Origin: Limonium bicolor
Lineage: Eukaryota; Streptophyta; Magnoliopsida; Caryophyllales; Plumbaginaceae
Reading direction: 5' to 3'
Assembly: GCA_023374045.1 (NCBI GenBank)
Contig: CM041782.1
Location: forward strand, 187,630,925-187,694,924
DNA length: 64,000 bases
Made by a program: the position numbers and the translations under genes. Positions 34,101 to 47,197 of this stretch are shown here, piece by piece; the first letter of the stretch is position 1; each line of letters starts with the position of its first letter. Under the pieces are notes generated by a model. It saw only the letters and a list, made by a program, of their open reading frames with translations. It did no database searches and was not told where the DNA came from.

Positions 34101-35994
34101 AGTTGCACCATTACATCTGGCTTGAACTCATGGGTATGTTCAGTTCTTTACTCCGCCCCGGTTGTATACTTGACTATCCCGTTTAGGGTTATGAAATCTC
34201 CCGTTATTGGGTAGATCGTTGGTACTTTCCTTTACCTTCTTGGTCAGGTCGTTATTCTCTTCAGTGGGGTATGCTGTGGGAATTCTATCCCGTTTATCGA
34301 ACATTAATATGTTCATTTTTGGCATTCATCGTATTGTTTACGCTGGTACTTATTCTAGTTATTATTTGTTTCCTTCGTGATTTCTGAGACATATCCAATG
34401 TCTATACTTAATACTTTGTGCTTCTCGCACTTCTTAACGTTATATCCTTAGGTCCGTCATCTTGCTGGGTTCTTTCCCTTGATCATTCGAGGTGTCCAAC
34501 TGTTTGGTTTGAACTTGTCTTATGGTCCATAGTGTGGAGTCGACTACTTCCCGTGTTCCATACTCTACTTGTATACATACATGGAGTATCTTATTGATGC
34601 GTAACCACTTACCCGACTAACTCGTAATTGGTTTGTCAGGCCCGCAAGCTCCTTCGGAGTGCGGTCATTCCATGTCTCGTTTGTGTACACTTGTAGTGCC
34701 GGTCACACGCCTAGGTGAAGTATTCTGTTGCCAACTTCTCTTATATCGTCCTATGATAACTTACCGTGGTTCTCTGGTTTGGCTTTAAAATTTGGGGGTT
34801 TTTGGAAAATTTTACGTTTAGAAGGAAAATTTGAGTTTGAAAATAAAAAATCTTCACGGCATTTCAATGCCGGTTGCTTCTTACCAGATCAAGCTTCTCG
34901 CCAACTAGTATGTTCTTAATACAGTGGTCAGGCCGTTAGGCCTTTCCAAGGTTTCGTTTCAGAATTCTTAGGGTTTGTGGTGCTATATTGGCTTCTCTCG
35001 CCATTTGGTACATTGCTAAGTACTTCTTACTTGTTAAGGTTCCTCTTAATGGTCCCGCTATTACTGCACTTGCCGTGGCAAGTGCGCGGTACAGGTGGTT
35101 TTTAGGTTAACTCATACCGGTCACGGTATTGTTCACATTTGTATTCGGTAGCCTTGTCGGCTCCTCCTTTGATTCTTTAGTTGGATAATTACTCTTTAGA
35201 GCTATTTCTCATTCATCCTGGCATGACTGTCATTCATTTAGGTGCTTCTCCACTCTCGGAGTTCCTTAATTACTTTAGTTTTGTGCTCTACCTCGTTGCT
35301 CGTTCCCACGTCATTACTGTGGTTACCGAGGTTTAACTCATTTAGGCACTACTTCAGTTGTCCTATCGGGTATATCTCGTAGTTATGCTCGTAGCTGTCT
35401 AAGCTATGCCCGTTAGGTATTGCGACCTCTTCGGGTGTGGTAGGGTGTGTGTACCTACTCTTGACTAGATTCTTAGTCGGTTAATATACCGTTGGTGGTA
35501 TTTTTTTTAACTATGGCGGTCCGTAGACTTATGTCCCGGTTTCGTTACTTCATCATTTCCGCCTCGTTGCACGATTGGTGCTAGCCTTCCTGCTGCTGCT
35601 CGGCCAGCTGGGTTCTCGCGACTGCTGGGCATGTCGCCCATGCTGCCGCAGATTCCAGTCTCCTTGGGTTAGGATTTCTTGATATCCCGCCATTAAGTGT
35701 GGTTATTGTCGTTCAGACGGGAACCGTCTCCGGGATTTCCATTCTAGAATCTACCGTATGACAGGTTCTGGTTCTTGTTGAAGTATTGAATAACTGCCAG
35801 ATCGGGTTTCCCTGTCTCTCTGGCGTTCTTTTCCGAGCTTAAACACTGGGGTTGTGGAGGGCGGGTTTGGTATTGTAGGTATCCAGATCATACTGGAAGT
35901 TCCTAACTAGCGCATCTCTCACGCTACCACTCAACCCTTAGCCCTAAGTCTCTAATTCCTAACTCGGTACTTCCTAAGCTTGGTATTTCCAGTC

Positions 35995-36022
35995 ATCAGA
36001 GCGATACTTCGCTCTGATACCA
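35995..36022 (-). promoter_or_regulatory. LARD1 PBS folded into a perfect hairpin
   Basis: The minus strand reads TGGTATCAGAGC (36022-36011), the iMet PBS, four bases after the LTR. Ten of the bases following TGGT pair perfectly with the downstream arm: ATCAGAGCGA (36018-36009), loop AGTA, TCGCTCTGAT (36004-35995). Confidence 0.85.
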
Positions 36023-36395
36023 TTTTTGTAACACCCCAAATGCTAATCTCGTCATTACCTCTTAAACCGTCACAACTTACCATTAAACTCGCAGCGGAAC
36101 ACTAATACAACAGAGGGTGATACAACGCCGTTAGCCACCCATATGGCTAACCAGGCCTATCTCACTTACAGTAACGGTCTGATGGACTGAAACAACTGAG
36201 TACACAATACAAATACAATACTCAATTCATTTCTCTACTATACCGAGTCTACAACATACGGATGCCGATAACATGTTCGGACTTACACCTCATTCAAAAG
36301 CATAAGTAATTAAAACCTAACTACCCATGCTAACCACCATCCCCATCCTACTCTCGAACGGTATCATCTTCGGTGTACATGCGAATAAAAACGAT

Positions 36396-36480
36396 GCCCC
36401 TAGGGGCTCAGCTTAAAGCTGCATATGAAATTCGCATACCCCGAGCGCTAACCGGGGTACGCCGACTACTTTTGTCGAGA
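36396..36480 (-). repeat. Conserved hairpin chain (LARD1 right LTR)
   Basis: Same four hairpins as at 27194. The third stem here is better paired (ACCCCG...CGGGGT), where the left copy has CAGGGT. Confidence 0.8.
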
Positions 36481-37931
36481 GCATGAGATTCATTTTAATT
36501 CAATCAACATGCAACATAGCAATACTTTAATGTGTACACTACACAAGGATTCACATTCACCCATGGAATACAATCCTTAACTAACATAACAAGGTTGTTA
36601 GTTGTATTAACTTGCTCTTAGGCCTTGAGGGTTCCTACCTCACTATGCCTTGGCTACTTGTTCAGTAACTCACCCACTCTCTCGGGTTACTCGTTCTTAA
36701 ACTCGCCCATTCTCTTGGGTTACTTATACTTATGCACACCCACTCTCTTAGGTTACTCATAATCATACTCATACCCAAGCTCTTGTAGTTCTCGAGACAC
36801 TACAGGCCTCCTACGTCACACTTGTTTCTCGTAATACATACTTAGCCCGAACATATGGCTCTCAAGCATAGTTCAACTAGCTCCCGGAACTCTCTCTTAG
36901 TTCCTACTATTTTCACATAGGTCTGACTACTCTTGGACTTCTCACATTCCCATACACTCCTCTCTCGGAGTTGTAATATATTTAGGTATATTAGTCTAGG
37001 AGCATCTTTCTCGATGTTCTAATGACTTTGGGAACAACACTTAAGTTTGGGTAATGTTCGGTTATTTACTTATACCGGGTAAAATTCTCATATAGGAGGT
37101 CGACCATGTCTGAAGGGAGTTAAATAGTCCCTTAGGTCTATTTGACTCTTCTTATAAGTTCACCTCATTGGCCTAACTTCAATCCTCGCGATGGTGGTTC
37201 ATTTATCTCTCCACTCTTATTTATTCCATGGATTGTTTCAATATGGTTTTCTAACCGTTATCGGGCATTTACTCAACCCGTACATCTCCTCACATTCTAG
37301 GGAGTTCATACGTTTGCGTTATCGTTATTCTTTAATCGATAGCTTGTGTGTGTTTACATATTTCCGTTTTCTATGAGCCTACCCGATCTACGGGATTCTA
37401 GTCAATCGAAACTCACTATGAGTCGGTCTATGCACTATGTTAGACCACACCGGCATACAAGTATGTTAGCTCATACAACATACAACAAGGCACACATAAT
37501 CAAACAATGGATTATTTTCATGCTTTAATCTTGATTAAGCCGGTACACAAACACACAAATCAACGTAACTCAGTTAGTACGGGGGATATGAGAAAATCAT
37601 ACCTTTCACCTGGGTTTTTACTTTAACCGTGTCATCTCACCATGCTCGGTTCACACACGATCCTCTGATAATGTTTCAAACATTATTATTAATACTAAGC
37701 TCATACGGTACATAATTACATGCTACTTCCGTACTTACCCCGTTATCCCGTTATTTCGGTTTAACTTGATGTACTTAGTTCCTCAACTTACTCAATCACT
37801 TCTCAAACTGGTTTACACTTCTTAGGACCTTTAAAGGTCACCAAACGACTCCTAAACAACTCCTAAAACCAATACCAATCAATCCCCCATGTTTTAAAGC
37901 CTTAAAACACTTTTTATGCATTTTTGGGGGT

Positions 37932-38111
37932 GGTCCGGGACTTGGTCCGGACCCAAAGTCCCGGACCAATACTTCTGCGTACTCTCAGCTCATTTTTCTA
38001 CCTGGTCCTGGACTTGGTCCTGGACTTAAGTCCCGGACCAATTCCTGCATTCACTCTTGAGCCTTTTTTTTATGCGGTCCGGGACCTTATACAAGGGCTA
38101 GGTCCCGGACC
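37932..38111 (-). repeat. Three-unit palindrome array, 72 bp period (LARD1 right LTR)
   Basis: Units at 37932-37967, 38004-38039 and 38076-38111. All keep GGTCC(T/G)GGAC-type left arms and GTCCCGGACC right arms. Starts are exactly 72 bp apart. Confidence 0.92.
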
Positions 38112-40117
38112 CTGCTAAAAACTACTATTAAGGTGATTTTTTCACCCCCCAAATCAACCCTTAATCCGCCCCTAATCATTCCATAAACTTTCCACAAGTT
38201 TCCTACATAATTAAACATCTCAAAACATGCGTTAAACCACTTCAAATCCTTGGTTAAATGCACACTCAACTTCTTGCTTAAATTCATAAATTTTCCATTC
38301 TCATTTTGCACTAATGCACACTTGTGCATTTTCCAAATTCTCTTGGCACTTGCATTATTGTTCTTAGTCTAATTGACCATTCCAAGTCCTCCAAGACAAT
38401 GCACTACTCACACCAAGGTTCATTCCTCAATCTTAAACCTTAAATCCTCATTCCTTTCTAAACTTCCAAAAGCACTTAAACAACTCCTTTTTGCTACAGA
38501 TTTTGCACACTCTCTCCACAATATTCCTCTCATACTCTAGGGTGGTCATTCACCCAATTCAAGCTCTAACAACACTTAGCTAAACCTAGGTTATTCCTTA
38601 CTCAAAAACACCACTTAAATCACTTAGATTTCTACCGGAATTTCGCCATAGTCCGGCACTTTTCTAACATTGCCCACAACTAATCACATCACTTAATTCA
38701 ACCTAAAACTAACCAAACTCATCATGGGTTCTACCAGCACACATAAGTTCATCAATACTCATCAACTTCTCCAAATACAAGACAATGCACAATTCATAAA
38801 ATGCATAGCTCTTAAATCAAACACTAATTTCATAAACTCTTTCTCACTTGCATCAATACCACACAAGCACATTACTACCACAACTCATGTGGTGTTCATT
38901 CATTTTATTAACCCATCCCCAAATTCTAATACATATAGAATATACATTAGGGTGGGTTTCTTACCTTAAATTCTCTTAAGTCTCTTTTTTAATACTTTTC
39001 TCTTCTTCTCATCTTCTCCAAAACCGGTCAAGGCAAAACTCTTGCCCAATTATTTAGACCAATGTACTAATGGACATAATGAGTACGAATTAGCTCTCCT
39101 AACTTGTGAAGATAATTCATGAATCCAAAAAGAGGCTTAAGGCATGAAATTAAACATTACCTTCGAAACCCTAGGATTGGTTTTGGCATGAATCAAAGGA
39201 AGAGCTCTAATCCACCATTGGAGACTTGGAGAATAGCTCAAAACAAGGAGAAGCAAGGCATTAAAATATGCCAAAATCGGCCAACACAAGAGGGTGAAGA
39301 CAAATATATTTTTCTTTGGATATTTTTACCTTGGATGAAAGAGGAAGCTTTCTGCTTCAAGATGGTGTGCTTTTCCCTTCAAATGGCCAACACCCATGAA
39401 AATGAACTTCATCCTTTTCAAATTTTGAAAAGAGAGAAGTGTAGATCTTGGAGAGAGGAAGAAGAATATGTGTTTGGTTTTTCATTTGGAGCTCTAACAT
39501 GGCTTGAGCATGGAGAGGAAGGGAGGCTGCCATTGATGTTGTTGGAGCAGCTCAAATCGCCAGAATGAGGAAGGTGGGGAGTGCTCACGGTGGAAGAAAG
39601 GAAGAAGGGAGGAGAGAGAGGAGGGAAATGAGAAGAAAGAGAGTAAAAAGGGTACTTTAATACCTTTTTGCTTTTTGACTTTTCTTTCTTCTTTATTTAG
39701 TGTGTGAGTGTGTGATAGACTACAAAAACTGGCCCCCACTATATTATTAAGCTGGAGCGTTTTTCGTCTTTTACGGAAAACGCTTGTTATTTTACCCGGT
39801 TTGGTACTATTCACTCATCAGGCCCGTTTTTCGGATTTTTCACGTTTCTTTATTTTTAATGGTTCTTAAGCTTCCATTAATACTTAATTATATTTATTTA
39901 GTCAACTATAATTTTTACGGGTCCATTTGACCACTTAAAGTCACGTTGTTGGGTTTTCTCGAAAAACGTGCTTTAAAACTCCGTTAGCGTTTTAATCCTT
40001 TATTTGAATCCGTTTTCTTCGGGAATTATTCCCACACACTAACTAGGCGTATTTAAGCCTTAGGAATCCATCTCGGACCTTAACCGAAGTCATATACCTC
40101 CTATACTCATTTAACGC

Positions 40118-41489
40118 TGATAAGTGGTGAAATAATGCTCTCTCAAGGTCTTTATTCGTCATCATTTTATTTGGCGCATAACTTATTTCACCACTTTATG
40201 GAGTATTTGTGTGTTTATTAGTAATCTTACACTTTTGGCTTGTTTAAATAGGTAATTACTCATTGGAGTACATTTTGAGAGCTTTATATGAGAAAGCATC
40301 AATGTTCGAGCACCTCGGGAAGGATGTCTAGCCAACGGGAAGCATCGGGAGAGTTCCGGCACAGAAAAAATGACATTCTGGGGCCGACCGACCTTGGGAC
40401 CGACCTTGCAAGGTCGGTCCGGCTCTGTTCAAGCCGTTGTAGAACTCACTGGAATCGACCGACCTTGCGACCGGACTTGCAAGGTCGGTCGAGCTTAAAA
40501 CCTGTCACGTGCTCCCGTCTGAAAGGGTCCGACCGACCTTGGGACCGACCTTGCAAGGTCGGTCGGACGGAATTTTTGCCCAGAATTTTCTGTTTAAAGG
40601 CTGCATTTTGGGGCTCCCTTCCTCATTATCAAATACACCCGACTCCAACCCTAAACAGACGAGAAAGAGGCGAAAATAGAGAGAAAAGAAGAGAAGAGAA
40701 AGAAGAAAGGAGGAAGAAGAAAGTGAAGATCTCTACCTCCATTGAAGCTTGGAAGCTCCTCTAATGGCTAATTCTTCCTTTTCTTTGCTCCTTCCTTTAG
40801 CTATGTCTGAGTAGTTCCATTTGTATCCTAGGATGAGGGTTTGAACCCATTTTGCTCATTGAATGCTAGAAACCTAACTCATTTACTCTTGTTTTATTTC
40901 TTCAATATCAATGAATGCACTAAATGATCTCTTATTGCATTTATGGTGGTTCCATTCAATATTTGAGCTTGAGTTTGGAACTAGACCAAGAAGGGAGTAA
41001 ACCCTAACCTTTGCTTTCTTGATTTTGGAAGTAAATGCTTGGGGCTATTGTTTAAGAGTGCTTGCTTAATGCTATTTGATGACTTGAACCTCCTTTAATT
41101 AAGGGGTTTGATTATTTAGGTAAGAATTGGATTTCCCATGATTTGGGGATTCATGAGCTAAACTCTAATAGGCACTGAGATGATGAGTTATGGTTTTGAA
41201 GTTCTTTGAGTGAATTGGGTGATTCCCACTATCCTAGGGTACTCTCTCCATCCATTCCATTCACAAACATTTTACTGTTTTTATTACATTTCAGTTAACA
41301 AAACAAACAACCAAGCTTGCCTCTGGCTAAACCCCCATTTTACTGTTATTTTGCACTTACTATTATACCGAAGCTTGGGATTTGGAAACCAATTTCCTTG
41401 TGGATACGACACTTGTTTTATTGCAACGAATTGGGTGCACTTGCCCATTTTAGCTAGGTTTAATTACTATGTATGTAATTTTCCCAACA
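40118..41489 (+). repeat. Athila 5' LTR
   Basis: It begins TGATAAGTGG and ends TTTTCCCAACA. A TATA-like TTTATATGAG lies at 40283-40292. The palindrome array follows ~95 bp downstream, then a purine-rich leader (40660-40730). ORFs in it (for example 40288-40764) are repeat artefacts. Confidence 0.92.
40386..40564 (+). repeat. Three-unit palindrome array in the Athila LTR
   Basis: 34-nt units at 40386-40419, 40457-40490 and 40531-40564 have perfect 11-bp arms GACCGACCTTG/CAAGGTCGGTC and 12-nt loops. Starts are 71 and 74 bp apart. The 3' LTR carries the same three units around 51485-51660 with small deletions. Confidence 0.93.
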
Positions 41490-41495
41490 AGTTTA

Positions 41496-41513
41496 TGGCG
41501 CCGTTGCCGGGGA
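41496..41513 (+). promoter_or_regulatory. Athila primer binding site
   Basis: TGGCGCCGTTGCCGGGGA lies six bases after the LTR. This is the Athila-lineage PBS, attributed to tRNA-Asp. Confidence 0.9.
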
Positions 41514-41687
41514 AATTGATTATTCAATTTCCCTTGGTTCGGTACTTTAGTTTTGTGCATTTAGTACTTATTTCTATTTTAATTGTGGTATTTATGTTTT
41601 TAGTTGTTGTTTATATTTCTACATATCCATCTACTTAAGAGCGTTTGGTGTTGGTGCAGTTTAGGTACCTTCTGTTTTTCTCGGTGT

Positions 41688-43560
41688 ATGCCAAACACTC
41701 GAGCCAAAGGATCTCCACTTGTTAGTCCGAGACCCGAGCTCGAGCGTTCATTGTTGAGGGCCATCCGAACTGTGAAAAATTCAATCATGAATGAACGACC
41801 CACCGGTGGTTGAAAACAACGGGAACCAACAACAAATGGCTCTCAAAGACTACAACCAGCCGGACACCGAAGGGAGACCTTCAGCCATAGTCCTACCGGA
41901 ATTGACGCCTCAAGAGACCGGACAATGGGTATTCAAGACCCATTACATCACTGCTGTCCGGGATTTAGGAAAATTCAGTGGAGCAAATCCCGATGAGGCT
42001 CCCAACCACCTAAGTCAATTCCTCGACTTTTGCAACTCATTTGGTAAACTGGAAATGTTGACCAGAGGATACGCCTGCAGCTCTTCCCTCACTCACTGTC
42101 CGACTCTGCATCAAGATGGTATAGGAGCTTACCGTCAAAATCAATCCATACTTGGGCACAAATGGCTCAACAATTTCTTGCCAAGTATTACCCCACTAGT
42201 AGAACAAGGCAATTAATTGGAGAGATCAATACCTTTTGCCAAGAACCGGGAGAGACGTTATACGATGCATGGGATAGATTCAAAAACATGTTGATGAATT
42301 GTTCCCACCACGGTTTGGACGACCAATCACTATGTCTATCATTTTTCAACGGTCTCGATGACCAGAATAGACTACTTGTGAACTCCTCATCTGGAGGAAG
42401 CTTTATGACTAAGTCACCTCAAGAGGGGATGGCACTCCTAGAGGAGATGACTAGTAACATAAGGCAATGGTCTAGGCAAAAGGGGAGAGCACCAAGAGCA
42501 GCTGGTCTCTTACATGTTGAACCCACCGACCACCTTTCCGCTCAACTATCTTCACTCACCAAGATGGTGGAGAAGCTAGCTATAGCTCAAAAAGAAACAA
42601 CAAAGTCTATAGCTTCTTCATCATCACCCTCTCCATCTACTTCTACTCCAATCCAAGAGGGGTGTGCAATTTGCGCGGGTCCTCACGAGACCCACTTTTG
42701 CGAAGGCAAGGTTTATGCCGATCCACGTGAGGATGTAAACTTTGTAGGCAACCGCCCCGGATACAACTACAACCAACAAAACGCCCCATGGAGGAACCAT
42801 CCAAACTTCTCATGGAGAAGTAATGACCAAACCCAAGGGGGAGCTAGCAATGCTTCCAACAATCCCACGGGCTACCGGTCACAAGGGTCGACTCAAATGT
42901 CCAACCCACAAATGGGTTACCGACCACAAGGAGCACCTCCGGGCTTTCAACAACAACAACACCAACCACAACAACAACATCATCCTCCACCCACGGATGC
43001 CAATGCCGAGCTAAGAGACATGATGAAAAATCTTGTCTCGGCTGTGCACTCTAAAGCGGCTGACTTGGATGCTTTTAAAGCAAGTCAAGAAGCCACCAAC
43101 AAAAGGGTTGAGTCCCAACTTGAAAGCATCTCTCAACAACTTGCTCAAAGACAACCGGGTGTTCTTCCAAGTCAAACGCAGCCCAATCCAAGAGAGCAAG
43201 CAAAAGCGGTAACACTAAGGAGTGGGAGACTCCTTGATCCGTCATGCTCCCATGAGGACATGAAGTCCCAAGAAGATGAAGCTCAAGAAAAAGAGCAAGA
43301 GATCGTTGAGAAACTACCACCTCCACCTAAGGAAGTTTCCAAGGAGAAGGAGTCTCCTGAACCTTCTACTTCTACTACTCTTGCAAAACATCTTCCCCCT
43401 CTTCCTTTTCCCAATAGACTCAAAAAGAAAAATTTAGATGAACAATTTGGGAAGTTTCTAAGCATTTTCAAGAAATTAACAATTAATATTCCTTTTTCTG
43501 ATGCTTTGAAACAGATGCCGATCTACGCTAAGTTCATGAAGGACATCATAGCGAACAAGA
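41688..43560 (+). pseudogene. gag: Athila gag (broken)
   Basis: The start ATG is at 41688 (MPNTRAKGSPLVSPRPELER). The frame shifts near 41811 (an extra base in GGTGGTTGAAA) and again near 42100-42160. The capsid core is open from 42162: FLAKYYPTSRTRQLIGEINT, then GETLYDAWDRFKNMLMNCSH, matching the Retrotrans_gag domain. A zinc-knuckle-like C-X2-C-X3-H-X4-C lies at 42664-42702. A Gln/Pro/Asn-rich region and a conserved KQMPIYAKFMKDII segment follow (about 43510-43550). Gag would form the particle. A further shift near 43560 separates it from protease. Confidence 0.9.
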
Positions 43561-44500
43561 GATCGCTGAGGAAGCAGAAACCGTCCACCTCACCGAAGAA
43601 GTGTCGGCGGTTCTACAAAGAAGCCTACCTCCAAAGCTTGGAGATCCCGGTTTACCTATGTCCCTGTCTTGCTATATTGGTGAAATTGACTGTGGTAGTG
43701 GGTTATGTGATTTAGGTGCTAGTATCAATCTTATGCCTCTCTCAACTTTTAATAAGCTTGGAATTGGTAAATGCACTCCCACTCCCATTCAATTGCAACT
43801 AGCGGATAGATCTTTGGTTGTCCCTAAAGGGAAGGTAGAAGACTTGGTAGTGACTGTTGGTTCATTTGTCTTCCCAGCTGATTTCATTGTAATAGACATG
43901 GAAGAGGACCAGAGAGTGCCACTAATTTTGGGCAGACCTTTCATGAGAACTGCTAGGGCCCTCATAGATGTGGAGAAAGGCAAAATAATTCTGCGACTTC
44001 ATGATGATAAATTAGAATTTGACATGTCTAAAGTAGTGAAGAGACCCTCACAGGCTGAGGCTGTTTTTGCTATAGATGTCGTAGATTCAATTGTGCAGGA
44101 TCACTCTCTCTCTCTTGTTAAAACTGATGCTCTTGAATTAGCTTTGTTTGAGGCTTGTGTTGAACAGGAATTTCACCCAGATATGATTGAAATGGTGGCT
44201 GAGTTGAACAGCAGATTTTCTGGCTATAGACCACGCTATCCACCACCTGAACCATTGGAACGAGCTGCTCAGAAGCCGTTGCCGTCGGTTGAAAAGCCTC
44301 CCACTGTGGAGATGAAACTTCTACCTTCTCATTTAAAATATGTTTATCTGACTGAACCTTGTGATCTACCTGTCATTATCTCCTCCTCCCTCACAGGTGA
44401 ACAAGAGGACAGTTTGTTAAAGGTGCTTCGAAACCACAAGGGGGCAATTGGTTGGTCAATCTCCGATATAAAGGGTATCAATCCCCATTTCTGTACTCAT
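43561..44500 (+). pseudogene. pol: Athila aspartic protease and linker
   Basis: The frame 43601-44704 carries the retroviral-type protease: GLCDLGASINLMPLSTFNKL (43701-43760) with D-L-G-A-S where many families have D-S/T-G. VPLILGRPFMRTARALIDVE (flap to ILGRPF motif) follows. After it lies a linker running to the RT N-terminus. The protease would cut the polyprotein. The frame is open through this whole domain. Confidence 0.88.
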
Positions 44501-45830
44501 CGAATCTTCATGGAGGACAACTACAAGCCACTCGTTCAACCTCAAAGGCGGCTCAACCCGAATATGAAAGAGGTAGTTAAAAAAGAGGTCCTGAAGCTAC
44601 TCGACTCCGGGATCATCTACCCCATATCCGACAGTCAATGGGTGAGTCCAACCCAAGTGGTACCAAAGAAAGGTGGAATCACGGTGGTGCCAAATAAAGG
44701 GTGAGCTGATCCCCCAAAGAACAACAACCGGTTGGAGAGTGTGCATCGACTACCGGAAGTTGAATACGGCTACAAGAAAAGATCACTTCCCCTTGCCCTT
44801 CATCGACCAAATGCTAGAGAGGTTAGCCGGGCAAGACTTTTATTGCTTTCTTGATGGCTATTCGGGGTACTTCCAAATCCCCATAGCCCCTGAAGATCAA
44901 GAGAAGACCACCTTCACATGCCCTTATGGAACGTTCGCATATAGAAGAATGCCCTTCGGGTTATGCAATGCTCCCGCAACGTTCCAAAGGTGTATGATGG
45001 CAATCTTCTCCAACTTTATCGAAAAAAGCATGGAAGTTTTCATGGACGATTTCTCGGTCTTTGGGCTCAACTTCGACTCTTGCCTAGAGAATTTAGATGC
45101 CATTCTCTCCCGATGTGAGGAAACCAATCTAGTACTCAATTGGGAGAAATGCCATTTCATGGTGAGAGAAGGGATCGTCCTCGGGCACCAGATCTCCTCC
45201 AAAGGGATTGAAGTTGACCGGGCCAAGGTCGAAGTCATCGAGAAGCTACCACCACCCACTTCAGTTAGAGACATTAGAAGCTTTCTTGGCCATGCCGGGT
45301 TCTACAGAAGGTTCATCAAGGACTTTTCCAAAATCTCCAAACCTCTGTGTGACCTTTTAGCCAAAGAGGCAAAATTTGATTTCAATGAAGACTGTCTGAA
45401 ATCTTTCAACACTCTCAAGGAGTGCCTCATCTCACCCCCGATAGTTGTGTCACCAGATTGGAGCCTTCCATTTGAAATAATGTGTGCAAGCGACTATGCA
45501 GTGGGGGCAGCCCTATGTCAAAAAAGGGAGAAGATTCTAAGAACTATCTACTATGCGAGCAAGACACTCAACGATGCTCAGAAAAACTATGCCACAACCG
45601 AGAAGGAGCTCCTAGCGGTTGTCTTTGCATTAGATAAGTTCCGTTCTTACCTCTTGGGCAGTAAGGTGATTGTGCATACGGACCACTCCGCCTTAAAATA
45701 TTTGTTTGCTAAGGAGGACGCCAAGCCGAGGTTGTTGAGATGGATTTTGTTGCTGCAAGAGTTTGAGATCGAAATCCGAGATAAACCGGGTGTGCAGAAT
45801 GTGGTGGCCGACCACCTCTCTCGCATGGAA
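44501..45830 (+). pseudogene. pol: Athila reverse transcriptase and RNase H
   Basis: The RT N-terminal part (HRIFMEDNYKPLVQPQRRLN, then VVKKEVLKLLDSGIIYPISD) is in one frame to 44704. A shift at about 44690-44700 moves the rest to the frame open from 44673. That frame has [41 protein letters not shown] and the catalytic FMDD (45039-45050), then [16 protein letters not shown]. RNase H follows: [15 protein letters not shown] (catalytic Asp), [19 protein letters not shown] and [11 protein letters not shown]. One frameshift is the only clear defect of this ~440-codon stretch. Confidence 0.92.
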
Positions 45831-47197
45831 GTGCCCGATGAAGGTGTACCTATAAACGACTTCTTTCCGGATGAGACTATTTTTGTGATCAAGGAGGCTG
45901 ATGACCCTTGGTATGCGGACTTCGCAAATTATTTGGCAAGGGGAGTGGTCCCACCGGAGATGACCTATCAACAAAGGAAGAAATTCTTCTCCGACGTCAA
46001 GAGGTATTTCTGGGAAGACCCTTTCCTTTTCAAAATTTGTGCTGATGGGGTGATCCGGAGATGTGTGCCCATGAGTGAAGTGCAGGAAATTCTGATTCAC
46101 TGTCACTCGGGTGAAGCCGGAGGACACCACGGTCCGGCACGAACAGCAGCCAAGATTCTTCAAGCCGGGTTTTTCTGGAAAACCCTTCATAAAGACTGCC
46201 ACTCGTTCGTTGCCTCCTGTGACCAATGTCAGAGGCTTGGGAACACTTCTCGAAAGCATGAGATGCCGCTCAACATAATGATAGAGGTTGAGCCGTTTGA
46301 TTTGTGGGGTATCGATTTCATGGGCCCCTTCCATCTTCTTGCTCCAACTTGTTTATTCTTGTGGCGGTCGATATGTGACCAAGTGGGTTGAAGCAATTGC
46401 AACCCCGACTAATGATGCCAAGGTTGTGATAAATTTCTGAAGAAAAATATTTTCACCCGGTTCGGGGTACCAAGAGCCATATTGAGTGATGGCGGGTCTC
46501 ATTTTTGCAACAAACAATTTGAAGCGCTGATGAGTAAATATGGAGTGAGACACAAGGTTGCCCTTCCTTATCACCCTCAATGTAATGGCCAAGCTGAGGT
46601 CACCAACAGAGAGCTTAAATGGATCCTCCAAAAGACTGTCAACTCCTCAAGGAAAGATTGGTCCATTAAGCTTGATGATGCATTGTGGGCATATAGGACC
46701 GCCTACAAAACTCCAATCGGTATGTCCCCGTTCCGGCTTGTCTATGGGAAGGCTTGTCATTTGCCGGTTGAACTAGCGCATAAGTCATATTGGGCGGTGA
46801 AGGCCCTCAATATGACCAAGAGCGCCGGTGACAAGAGACGGTTCCAATTGACCGAGTTAGAAGAGATTCGGGAGGAAGCCTACGAAATAACCGCATCTAT
46901 AAAGAAAAGGCCAAGAAATGGCATGATAAGATGATTATGAAGCGGGAGTTTCAAGAAGGTGACCGGGTTCTCCTATACAACTCAAGGTTGAAGTTATTCC
47001 CCGGGAAGTTAAAGTCTCATTGGGTTGGCCCTTTTACTGTCACAAAGGTCACCCCTTATGGAGCTTATGAGCTGAAGAACGTCAAAGGGGAGACTTTCAT
47101 GGTAAACGGTTCCCGGCTTAAGCATTATCATGGAGGCGACATCCAAAAGGTTGAAGCTCGGGCTCTTTACTTAAGAGACCCTCCAGGTTCCCTCTAA
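45831..47197 (+). pseudogene. pol: Athila integrase (broken)
   Basis: The HHCC zinc-binding domain is intact: [20 protein letters not shown] ... CDQCQ (about 46100-46235). The first catalytic Asp is in WGIDFMGPF (46306-46325). A frameshift near 46360 and another near 46435 follow. The second Asp is in SDGGSHF (about 46483-46503) and the Glu in QAEVTNRE (about 46590-46613). After another shift near 46920 the C-terminal domain is open to 47197 (FQEGDRVLLYNSRLKLFPGK, then HWVGPFTVTKV). It is the normal end of Athila pol. Confidence 0.9.

Larger units (their letters stand above)
31089..36026 (-). other. LARD1 internal region, non-coding
   Basis: On the minus strand, where gag-pol should lie, no frame exceeds ~61 codons in 4.9 kb and none matches gag, protease, RT or integrase. 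The longest plus-strand frame (33173-33622, 149 codons) is antisense and has no recognisable domain. Segments shared with LARD2 lie at 34380-36026, so the interior is a conserved non-coding sequence and not random filler. Confidence 0.82.
36027..40117 (-). repeat. LARD1 right LTR (5' LTR), main part
   Basis: It starts TGTAACACCC on the plus strand and runs to AACGC at 40113-40117, where the Athila element enters. The remaining 144 bp are at 61369-61512. It contains a hairpin chain (36396-36480) and a palindrome array (37932-38111). Confidence 0.9.

Noticed and set aside
40288..40764. 158-codon ORF in the Athila 5' LTR, partly repeated at 51386-51748
   Set aside because: It reads through the palindrome array and a purine-rich leader; the 3' LTR copy is frameshifted and no domain is visible.
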